Assembly: GCA_963402885.1 (NCBI GenBank)
Contig: OY727098.1
Span: 9,472,717 to 9,536,716 of the forward strand
DNA length: 64,000 nt
Reading direction: 5' to 3'
DNA from: Antedon bifida
Lineage: Eukaryota > Echinodermata > Crinoidea > Comatulida > Antedonidae
This document shows positions 55,082-64,000 of the stretch, piece after piece (position 1 is the first letter of the stretch; the number at the start of each line of letters is the position of its first letter). A program made the position numbers and the translations under genes. The notes beneath the pieces were generated by a model. That model made no database searches. It saw nothing but the letters and a program-made list of their open reading frames with translations, and had not been told where the DNA came from.

Positions 55082-57907
55082 GTATGACAATGGGTGATCA
55101 TAGTTGGCTCCATGTTATGATATTAATTATTTTTTATACATTTTTGATGTAAAAAACTGTCAAAATACTGATTAGGTTGATTCCAAAACTGAAGACCACC
55201 CTCTGTGACGTGATTTTTTTTTTTTGCGACGAATCTGATGATTGGCACGTTTTACAGTGAGAAGTTTGACAAAAATTTAACTGATTTTAACTTGTTTCTG
55301 GAAATAAAAATATATAAATCTTGATCGCACTGGACTTCTTAATTTGGTCTGAAAATTAACCGAGTCGCTGGCTAAAGTGACCAACAAAAGTCCAATCTGA
55401 ACACTGGCTACAATTCCCACACAGGGTTAAATTAACCAACTAAATTATTCATTATTTATAAAGTGCCTTTCCAGAAGATAAATGCGCTATACAGAGAGAT
55501 TATGGGTATTGCTAAACTGCGCAAACCTAAAAAAAACCTGTGCAAACCTCCTCGAAATGGCTTATTATTGGTTCTATCATGACCAGGACTGTCATAGCAG
55601 ATAATTTATGGAAAAATATGAAATTGCTGTAGTGTAAGTTGGGTGAAAAACATCATTTTTTGGGTAAAATGTCAGATTTTACAGTGTAAATCACGCAAAC
55701 CTAAAAAAAAACCTGCGCAAACCTCCTCCAAATCACTTATTATTGATTCTATCATGACTGGGACTATCATAGCAAGTAATTTATGGAGAAAAAAAAATGA
55801 AATTGCTGTAAGTTGGCTTATTTTTGGGCGAAAAACATTATTTTTATGGTAAAATGTCAGATTTTACAGTGTAAATCGCGCAAACCTAAAAAAAACCTGC
55901 GCAAACCTCCTCCAAATCACTTATTATTGTTTCTATCATGACTTGGACTATCATAGCAAGTAATTTATGAAAAAAAAAATTATGAAATTGCTGTAAGTTG
56001 TCTTTTTTTTGGGCTTGGGCAAAACATCATTTTTTTGGGTAAAATGTCAGATTTTACAGTGTAAATCGTGCAAACCTAAAAAAAACCTGCGCAAACCTCC
56101 AAATCACTTATTATTGGTTCTATCATGACTAGGACTCAATTTACACTGTAAAATCTGACATTTTACCAAAAAAATGATGTTTTTCTTCCAAAAAAAAGCC
56201 AACTTACAGCAATTTCATTTTTTTTTTTTCATAAATTACTTGCTATGATAGTACTAGTCATGATAGAACCAATAATAAGTGATTTGGTGGAGGTTTGCGC
56301 AGGGTTTTTTTAGGTTTGCGCGATTTACACTGTAAAATCTGACATTTTACCCAAAAAATGATGTTTTTCGCCCAAAAAAAAGCCAACTTACAGCAATTTC
56401 ATAATTTTGTTTTCATAAATTACTTGCTATGATAGTCCAAGTCATGATAGAACCAATAATAAGTGATTTGGAGGAGGTTTGCGCAGGTTTTTTTTAGGTT
56501 TGCGCGATTTACACTGTAAAATCTGACATTTTACCCAAAAAATGATGTTTTTCGCCCAACTTACAGCAATTTCATAAATTACCTGCTATGATAGTCCTGG
56601 TCATGATAGAACCAATAATAAGCCATTTGGAGGAGGTTTGCGCATGGTTTGCGCAGTTTGTGCAGTTTAGCAATACCCAGAGATTATCGCACAAAAAATA
56701 AATAGAAATGCTACTTGAACATATTTGAAAGACTTTTCGGACCATGGACAGAGAATGAATTGTAGTAATAACACACCTACTTTTATTCAAGTTATCCATC
56801 ATTAATCATTGACGAATGCTAGGCCATTAAAAAAGGCAATGCTTCAACTGTAGATGCGAAGTAGAACAGTTATATATGGCGCGCACAGCACATTGATTTC
56901 CAAACACAATCAGTCAATAAAAATTTCTCAAAATGTTTACAGAAAGCTCCATTGAATATTGTGCTCCGCCAACAGAACAAACAGAATTTCTATGTTTTTT
57001 CTTTAAAAAAATGACAATAAATGATACTTGACTTGAACATGTATTAGAACACATTAATTATCACCATTAGATATCACTTTTTCATGAGGTAGGGCTAATT
57101 CCAAATAGCATGTGATGTAAAAATTGCAAGAATATAATCCGGATATTATAATACTGTATGTGAGCATAGTATGAGCTACAGTAGCCAGCTAGGTATGTAA
57201 TAATCTGTAGACTGTAGAGAATCTTGATCAAGTTGATTTCGCTGATGGAGTTAACGAGTATAGAATGTATTTTAGCTTAGTAGGATGATTTAAGTTCTTA
57301 ACTGGCAATTGTTCATCTATGTTGATTTATGTTTTTCTTTCATTGTCATTTCGTCTGTCCCATAAATCTTTTCTATTTACCTGTAAACCAGATAATTAGT
57401 CATGATTTTAGTTTTTGTGCCAATTAATCACATGTTTTGTTCTCTACGCTGATAGATAATCATCTGCAGCACTTCCTAATTAAAGTAATCAGTAAGCCTA
57501 CAGCTTATTTCAAGGGTTATTTTCTACAATCTCTTCTTAGAGGCCCTTGGGTAACAGTCGCCCACTCTCAATTTTGTTATTGCTATTTAACCACGATTTG
57601 GTACAGTTTTAGCTTAAACTAAAAAGTACCATGTTTCAAACTTTTGCAATTTCTCATTTGTGTCCAAATTTAACTTCTCATAACCAAATATAGTTATTGT
57701 CATTTTCATATACTAATTACTGTAATTTACAGTCAAAATCAAATCATCTAAATACATGACACTCTTTCAAAACCAGACTGTATATTACATTATATCATAT
57801 GTACATATACAGCATTATTACCAGAAAAAACCTGCGATTCCAATGAAGTCCTGCTTTACGCAATTTTTTTTAAAGCATGATCTCTAAAGATTGTTCTTTC
57901 TTTGCAG
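55082..57907 (+). other. ZCCHC7-like intron 1
   Basis: 2.8-kb GT-AG intron (GTATGA ... TTTGCAG) containing the foldback element FB2 (55504-56678). The remaining sequence is non-coding. Confidence 0.85.
55504..56678. mobile_element. Foldback element FB2: inverted tandem arrays with 9-bp target duplication
   Basis: 1175 bp. About four direct copies of a roughly 185-bp unit on the left are followed, from about 56135, by three to four inverted copies, so the whole element can fold into one giant hairpin. Each unit holds GCGCAAACCTAAAAAAAACC, then AATCACTTATTATTGNTTC, TATCATGAC, ATTGCTGTAAGTTGG and TGTCAGATTTTACAGTG. The termini are GGGTATTGCTAAACTGC in inverted orientation. AGAGATTAT lies immediately outside both ends (55495-55503 and 56679-56687), a 9-bp target-site duplication as made by Mutator-type transposases. 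No transposase is present. Confidence 0.88.
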
Positions 57908-58081
57908 AAACCTGTAACTTGTATTTTATGTGGTCTACAGGGTCACTACTACAAGAAATGTCCAAATCAGCTGTGTTATAACTGTGACTCACCCGGTCAT
58001 GAGAACAAATCGTGTAGTAAGAAACGTGTACACTGGAGCACTGTCTGCAAACGTTGTTATATGCCAGGCCATGAGATGGTT
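57908..58081 (+). CDS. ZCCHC7: ZCCHC7-like exon 2 (zinc knuckles 2-4)
   Basis: 58 codons, phase 0 at both ends (CTTTGCAG|AAACCT ... GTT|GTAAGC). Encodes residues 239-296: CILCGLQGHYYKKC, CYNCDSPGHENKSC and the first part of knuckle 4, CKRCYMPGHEMV. Its final cysteine is supplied by the next exon, so the exon boundary splits a zinc site. Confidence 0.92.
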
Positions 58082-58636
58082 GTAAGCACTGTATAATATA
58101 ATGCACTTGCCAATTATATGACCTACTATACGACCCCTGAGAGAGGTTTTTTTGTCATTTAAAAATAATCATTGAGGCACGGATCTGTCAAAAAAACCCA
58201 AATGGTATGTCACATCAATGAACAATGGTGTGTCAATGTCCGTCACTTTACCACCATTCATATCATGAACAACGTGGACACATCGCGTCAAAATAGATTC
58301 GTCATGGTCACCTAAAGATTAGACACTTTTGTTACACAGGGGTGTGTCATGCAATTGACAAGTGCATATAATTCAGCTTGCGTAACATGATATATTGCGT
58401 ACACACACAACCTACAAAGTCGGGTTAACTGTACGAGTCTTCAAGATTTTTAATTTATAGCTGACTGATTTTAGTTTTATCAATTGTGTATTGAATCTAT
58501 TTTAAAAATTGATGTATGTATACTGTATATTTAAATCTCTAATTGCCCTTTTAATAGAGAAAATAAATATTGTTTATGGTTTTGTACTATTAATTGGAAA
58601 CATATGTACTTCACATTTGATAATTGTTCTCTTTAG

Positions 58637-58675
58637 GCTTGTGCTGATCGCTGGAGGCAATTTCATTTAACAACA
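58637..58675 (+). CDS. ZCCHC7: ZCCHC7-like exon 3 (39-bp microexon)
   Basis: Only 13 codons, ACADRWRQFHLTT, between TCTCTTTAG and GTAAG. It completes knuckle 4 (C298) and carries the family-specific W-R-Q-[FY]-H-L-T-T motif. In frame with both neighbours, phase 0 on both sides. Skipping it would keep the frame but destroy knuckle 4. Confidence 0.9.
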
Positions 58676-59283
58676 GTAAGTTTTTTTTTTATATTTGTTT
58701 TCCCCTTCAGTTGATAAAGTAAGGTTTGTAATTCAACATGCTTTGTAAAAGTAATTGTTTGGTATATCCCTCATAAATGTCTGCCTTTTGTCTGTACCAA
58801 ACAGCACAGTCATAGTTAAATTGTTGAATATTAATTATTATTTAGAAAATTAGTGAATTTGTAATGAAAAAAAACATAAACTACTGTTCTGTTTAGTTAA
58901 GGACTTTATATTGTAATGATGTATGATTTTGAGTTTTCATTATTAGAGTAGATTGTTTTAGTGGTTTTGACTGTTTTGTATTGGACATTTCTGATTTTAT
59001 TTTGGCTTTTATATTAATTTTATGATATTTTATACATTTATTTTTATATATTATTCTTTGAGGTAAATATTGTATTATAAATCAGTTTCTGCTGAAAGAC
59101 CCCACTCATCCGTTACGTTACTGTTACAATTTTAAAAGATCTGGCATTAAACTACCACCACCACCAAAAGCCAATCTATGTAGAACTAGGAAGTCCATTG
59201 TTGTAAATCGCATTCATTATGTATAATTCAAATATTCAATGATAACTCTATACTGTAATTTTTAATGTTTTTAACAGTATTTT

Positions 59284-59372
59284 AACATTGGCCTATTAAC
59301 CATATTTTATCATTGGCCTATTAACCATATTTTATCATTGGCCTATTAACCATATTTTATCATTGGCCTACC
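59284..59372 (+). repeat. 25-bp minisatellite in ZCCHC7-like intron 3
   Basis: About three and a half tandem copies of a 25-bp unit containing TTGGCCTATTAACCATATTT. Confidence 0.9.
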
Positions 59373-59471
59373 TGTTTTGTGATTTGATTTGATTTTTATG
59401 CCAAGCAAAATGAATTTCCATTTAAGTGGACCAATACAATTTCTTGAAAATATAAATTCTTTTATTTACAG

Positions 59472-59561
59472 AAAGCAAAACCAAAGTTATTGTATGGTGC
59501 TGAGGAAAGTTTGCATCATAAATATTGTTACAACTGTGGTAAAGAAGGCCACTTGGGTTAT
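59472..59561 (+). CDS. ZCCHC7: ZCCHC7-like exon 4
   Basis: 30 codons (TTTACAG|AAAGCA ... TAT|GTATGT), residues 310-339. It has a KAKPKLLYGAEES linker and the first three ligands of knuckle 5 (CYNCGKEGHLGY); the last cysteine, C341, is in exon 5. Phase 0 on both sides. Confidence 0.9.
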
Positions 59562-60523
59562 GTATGTTTTATATTTATCCACTTGTTTAATTTTTTTTTA
59601 AAGGCACTTTTATCTACTGGAAAACTACTGTATGGTTTTGAAACAGTGACACTCTTGTAGAGAGATATCTAGAGTAATTAGCATAAAGTAAAGGAAAAGT
59701 TATTTTAACAAACGAAAATTACAAGAAAATTTCACTAAATTATGTACAAAGTATAAAAGTAACAAATGTAATTTAAGGATTTAATAACAAAGGACTAAGC
59801 ATTTCCATTGTTGCTTTCCCTTCTCATTTTCCATGTCCATCTGGTGAAGCAATTTGTAAAAAGATGCAAGTATGGGTGAACCAAGAAAATACATTAATTT
59901 TTGGTCTATTGTTCCATCAATAAATTGTTTCCAAACATCAACGCAAGGCACTATCTACTTTTTTAGGCATAGTTTTGTAGGCCTAGCTGGTAATTTAGCT
60001 AGAGGCCTAGACTGATGTCTCGTTGCTGAATTAATTGCCTCTCCTGTTTTGGCGGAATCCCAAATTGGGGAAGATTTGGTATTATTGCTGAAAAGTTACA
60101 GTTCTTGTGTTTGTTTTCCCTTCACGATCTATCGAAAGTGTGTGCATCACATAAGCAATATGAAAATGCATTCTGGTATTTGTAGCGGACCACTTAAATT
60201 AATTCAACGGATTTTTCACATTTTTGACCGCTTAAAGACGAACAAAATTATCGCAATAGGTCTATATAGTGTTTATTTTTATATACAATGTAGTTTGTGA
60301 CCTTAAATTAGTTTGAAAAACGTAGGTAAAGTGACATTAAATGAAAGTACATTTAAGACACAAGCATATAAGTTTGATGAAATGTTGTGTTTTGATATCG
60401 TCACTTAATCATGAATCTTCTCTTATGTCTTTATAAATTAGTTATATTTTACATTGATTTGCAACATCTATTTCAACCCACCTCTTTTTTCAACACAGTA
60501 ACAGAAATTTGAATTACTTTCAG

Positions 60524-60638
60524 GAATGTGAGGATGATAGAATAGACCGTTATGTCAAGGTGTACTATCCATTTGTTTGTAACTACAGCCACAGACGATT
60601 TTCATACATGAACTTCACAGAAGAGGACAGTGAGTCTA
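60524..60638 (+). CDS. ZCCHC7: ZCCHC7-like exon 5
   Basis: Begins after TACTTTCAG with GAATGT (E340-C341, completing knuckle 5) and ends TCTA|GTAAGC, phase 1. It encodes ECEDDRIDRYVKVYYPFVC and NYSHRRFSYMNF, the segment that in human ZCCHC7 follows the last knuckle. Without this donor the frame would stop 18 bp later. Confidence 0.88.
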
Positions 60639-60739
60639 GTAAGCCAGCTTTAGTTTAAGCCGTTCACATTATTTAATTTAAAATTATTACAGGTATATAA
60701 TCTAGCGTACATGACTGACTGACTGTTTTTTTTTTTCAG

Positions 60740-61912
60740 AAGTGTCCTCAACCCCACAAATTGAATCCCTCTCGCCAGAAGGTGTTGATGTCGACAGAAA
60801 AAAGAAGACGAAAACAAAATTACTTAAAACTGTTAAAGAAACAGATGTACCTCTTCAAAAATCTGCAAAGAAAAAAAAGATAGATGACAAAATTCTGAAG
60901 ATCATTGATGAAAAGGAAAATGATTTAGTGACAACGACCAATTTACACATTACATCTTTGCATGCTGGGAAGAAAAGAAAAATAGAATGTGAAAATGAGG
61001 AAGAATTTCATAAGAAAGACAATAAAAAGAAGAAAACAGAAATTGGTTTACAAGTAACCATTTCAAAATCGAAAAAGAAAAGAAATGTTCAATGTCAAGA
61101 TAATGAGAAAATAAACGAAACAACGAATATCGAAACAAAACATGATAAAAAGAAGAAAAAGAAACGCAAAAAATTGAAGAACTCTGAGGCACAGAACATT
61201 TCTAAAGATCTAGAAAATAAAGAAAGTAGTAGTAGTATAAAAGGAAATTGTAAAACACAAATAGTTGCTGACAATGCAGAAAGAAAAAGCATTAAGAGTA
61301 GTGAAACCAAACAGAAGACAGAATTTAAAAATGATGATTCGAATATGATTGATGCCTCTGACAATAAAAATGCTATGAATACAAATTTGGCATCTTGTGA
61401 AGATGAAGATGTCATCATTATTAAAACGGTACAAAAAAGAAATAAAATCCTAAATGAAGATGATGTGATTGTTCTAAGTAGTGACCCAGAAGTGACTAAA
61501 GATGAAGTAATTGTCATCAGTAGTGAGGATGACACAAGACAGGAAACTGTTCAGTCTAGTAAAAAGAAAAAAAATCGGAATGTTATTTTATTATCTGATC
61601 ATGAAAACGGCACTGGCAACAGATGTAAAGAAAATGACACTACAAGAACTCCTTTTGCTTTAGTTTGGGGGCTTCCTGAAACAGTTAAAAATACTGTTAA
61701 ACCCCTCACAAATAAAATGAAACGTATGTTTGGAAGAAATATGAAAAAAAATGGCATTATGTTACAGGAGGGAAAAAGGAAGAAGAAAAGAAAAAATAGG
61801 TCAAAATCAGCTTACGATGGCAATCAATTTATATGTAATGAACCTGGGTCAGCTCCAGCAGCGCCTAGAAGAAGGCGAAAGAGGAAAATTGCATCAACAT
61901 TCAGAAAGTTTG
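60740..61912 (+). CDS. ZCCHC7: ZCCHC7-like exon 6 (Lys-rich region with SIM-like cluster)
   Basis: 1173 bp after a long T-tract and CAG. The first two bases complete a split codon; donor TTTG|GTATGT. It encodes residues 378-768: low-complexity Lys/Glu/Asn-rich sequence with many KKKK/KRKK patches (likely nuclear or nucleolar localisation) and four hydrophobic-acidic motifs like SUMO-interaction motifs: DVIIIK (601-606), DVIVLSSD (619-626), EVIVISSED (633-641) and VILLSD (659-664). A late PRRRRKRK patch follows. The frame is unusually A-rich but the splice phases at both ends fit. The open frame runs a few codons past the donor to a stop. Confidence 0.85.
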
Positions 61913-62304
61913 GTATGTTTTGTATGTGTTTTTGTCATTTTAGTTTGCTGTTAGGAAGATGATGTTGAAATGATACTGATACCAACCACAGGTATTAAAT
62001 AATTCTCGTCCTGACAAACTGTTCTGTAATTAAAAATTCATCAACGCCAGAATAAATTGAGAGCTTTCGATTTGCAGTGACCTTATTTTATGTTAAGTTT
62101 TTATGTTGTCGCCCGACCCAATTTTGTTTACTCTAGGTCCATGTGCATTTGTACAGTCGTTCGCAAAAATCAAGTGACAAAATGATGTTGAAATGCATAA
62201 TTCACAAATCCCTAATATTTCAACACAAGCAATCTCTTTTTTTCCTTATCCACAGTATCATTTGAATCTATAACTTATGTGATTTCATTTTTTATTCTAT
62301 GTAG

Positions 62305-62360
62305 GAAAGAGGCTTGGTGCAAAGTCTGAAACAGCTAGTGTGTCTTATAAAATGGAATGA
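62305..62360 (+). CDS. ZCCHC7: ZCCHC7-like terminal exon
   Basis: Acceptor TTCTATGTAG|GAAAGAGG restores the frame split in exon 6 and gives GKRLGAKSETASVSYKME then TGA (62358-62360). Candidate AATAAA signals are at 62805, 62967 and 63082; which is used cannot be told. Support is splice phase and site quality only, since the C-terminus is not conserved. Confidence 0.65.
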
Positions 62361-64000
62361 ATATGACATGCAGTAAACTGAACACCTGGAAAAATAGATA
62401 ACCCTCCCCCAAACCCAGAATTTCCTTTATGTTTCCAGATTATTTCTATTTCAAATTTATTTTATAATCCTAGGTTTCCAACCAATTGTACCTGTATTGA
62501 ATGAATACATGCAATATAAAATTACCTAGTGAAAAAAAACAATACTATTATTTATAACAAACAAAAACATTAAATGTTAGATAACAAGCTTAGTTTAGTT
62601 CGTAATTTATAGTCAATGATGAGTTGAACAGCGTTGCTTGATTGTTTTGTTTACTATAAATTGATTTATTAATAATACTTAAATGTTTGACTACACTAAT
62701 ATTAATTTGATGACTTACTATTATTGTATTATTATATTGATTTAAAAATAATCATACTTAATGTTTGACATACGTTTTTTCCTGATGTCTGTACAACATT
62801 TAGTAATAAATTGAAACATTTATAGCATAAATTTAGACAACCAAACAATCCTTATCTATACTGATTATTATAGATAGTTTACCAACAAGCAACAGTTAGA
62901 TGATTCATCAGGTCCAAGTGAGAACCAAGCTTAATGCACATTATTGCTATTATTTCAGTTTACATCAATAAAAACCAATTAAATAACACAACAATGGTAC
63001 AGAAAGGTGTACTACATTCCGTGTGTGCTTATTAGCCCAATACTTGTTTTATTAATCATGTTATCTATTGTTAAGAAATGAAATAAAACATGTCAAAAGT
63101 ACTGCTTCAGAATAATAGAAGGTAAAATGATAAATAATTTACAAATGATGATTTTTTTTTTATTGTAAAACAACTTTGGTAATAAAATAATTAATGATGC
63201 ATTATGTCTAAAATGAAGTACCTGTTTGGCTCCTTTATAATTTTATTTTGGTAAAAATAAGTTTCATTTATCAATATGCAATGGAAAATGGAAGGTAGCA
63301 ACTTTAGTTTGAAAGCTTGATGGACTCTGGGTTCGGCTAGTTTAGACCAATTGACGAACTTTAGAAACTATTTTGCAAAATATTACTCAATCATACACTG
63401 AAAAAAAATTGTTTTTCTTCAAATTTTTGTTGAATATGCCATTTTCATGTTCCATAATATCTTCAAAAAATTGGATAGAAAAAAAATTATTTACCTGAAA
63501 AAAAAAGTCAATGGGTTTTTGGTTGAATTTAACAGTTTATTTTGTCTTTTAAAAGTTTTTTCTTTTTCTGCAGAAGTGATTAACTTATTAAAACTACAAA
63601 ATGGCATATTCAAAATCTGATTTCATTAATCTTCAGTTTTTATGTTTCGGGGAACAATATATCTTTGTAAACTCTGTGAATCAAATAAAGTTTCCTACTG
63701 GGGATTTTTTCGAACTTATTTTCCGAAGTTTGTGAACTGTATTTTTTGTGACCAGTGTAGACTAGGCAACTTCTCCAAACAATAGCAAATAAAACTAAGT
63801 TTGATAGTAGACGTAGGCCTACTCTGGGCCGGATTGAGTTTGGCAAGAAAAGTTTACTAGCGTGTATTTCCGAGGACTATACCACTCTTTTTAAGGACGA
63901 TAACGTAAATGTCATATTATTATTGGTGATATGTAGGATAACATCACGTTTGCTTTGCTTCTTCTCTAGTCTAGCATTTTTTCGGTTACCATTTCAAGGG
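62361..64000 (+). other. ZCCHC7-like 3' UTR and downstream DNA
   Basis: AT-rich. Three AATAAA hexamers between 62805 and 63087 could end the transcript. Family R1 copy 3 lies at 63490-63685 and one TAGGCCTA at 63814. No further gene is seen before the window ends. Confidence 0.5.
63490..63685 (+). repeat. Dispersed repeat family R1, copy 3
   Basis: Same block order as 16895 and 41290: TTTACCTGAAAAAAAAAG, TTTATTTTGTCTTTTAAAAG, AAACTACAAAATGGCATATTC and CGGGGAACAATATATC. Confidence 0.62.

Noticed and set aside
55504..56678. CRISPR-like array
   Set aside because: Units are long, nearly identical, without spacers, and inverted about a centre in an animal intron; it is a foldback transposon.
60049..60300. 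83-codon frame in intron 4 of the ZCCHC7-like gene
   Set aside because: No splice sites that would keep frame and no similarity to ZCCHC7.
61751..61954. Extra frames inside ZCCHC7-like exon 6 on both strands
   Set aside because: Shadows of the Lys-rich coding exon, whose splice phases fit the main frame.

Overview
The window is AT-rich animal nuclear DNA (about one third G+C by eye). It holds multi-exon genes with GT-AG introns, many decayed or intact LINE-type (non-LTR) retrotransposons, MITE-like and foldback elements, and simple repeats. There are no operons or bacterial features. An echinoderm-style secreted C-type lectin, a melanopsin-like opsin and a very abundant TAGGCCTA octamer suggest a marine deuterostome invertebrate, most likely an echinoderm. 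The species cannot be fixed from sequence alone.

Three host genes can be supported, all on the + strand. (1) A three-exon opsin (19381-19559, 35355-35488, 37282-38087; 372 aa) has a 15.8-kb first intron that carries two large LINEs inserted on the opposite strand. (2) A single-coding-exon C-type lectin (50464-51000; 178 aa) may have a TATA box and a non-coding first exon near 48.9 kb. (3) A seven-exon gene (54368-62360; about 786 aa) has five CCHC zinc knuckles and matches ZCCHC7/Air, the RNA-binding subunit of the TRAMP nuclear RNA surveillance complex. A possible first exon of an unknown secreted peptide lies at 48340-48471.

Layout: 0-1.3 kb is a decayed LINE. 1.3-4 kb has short repeats. 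4-6.8 kb is a LINE with an open 843-codon frame, tail to tail with a decayed one at 6.8-8.7 kb. 9-11.3 kb holds two more LINE fragments. 11.3-19.4 kb is unique DNA with a SINE, a tRNA-like repeat and many TAGGCCTA motifs. 19.4-38.1 kb is the opsin. 38-48 kb is unique DNA with a MITE, a 337-bp tandem duplication, two long hairpins and a LINE fragment. 48-51.2 kb is the lectin locus. 53.2-62.4 kb is ZCCHC7, with one foldback transposon just upstream and a second in intron 1, each with a visible target-site duplication.

The most unusual items are: the LINE at 20.6-24.9 kb, whose reverse-transcriptase part is duplicated exactly in frame (endonuclease-RT-RT); the two foldback elements bracketing the first ZCCHC7 exon; the hairpin family around 43-49 kb, whose arms differ between copies yet stay self-complementary; a cluster of SUMO-interaction-like motifs in ZCCHC7; and an opsin with NRY in place of D/ERY. 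No CRISPR, rRNA or complete tRNA gene was seen.
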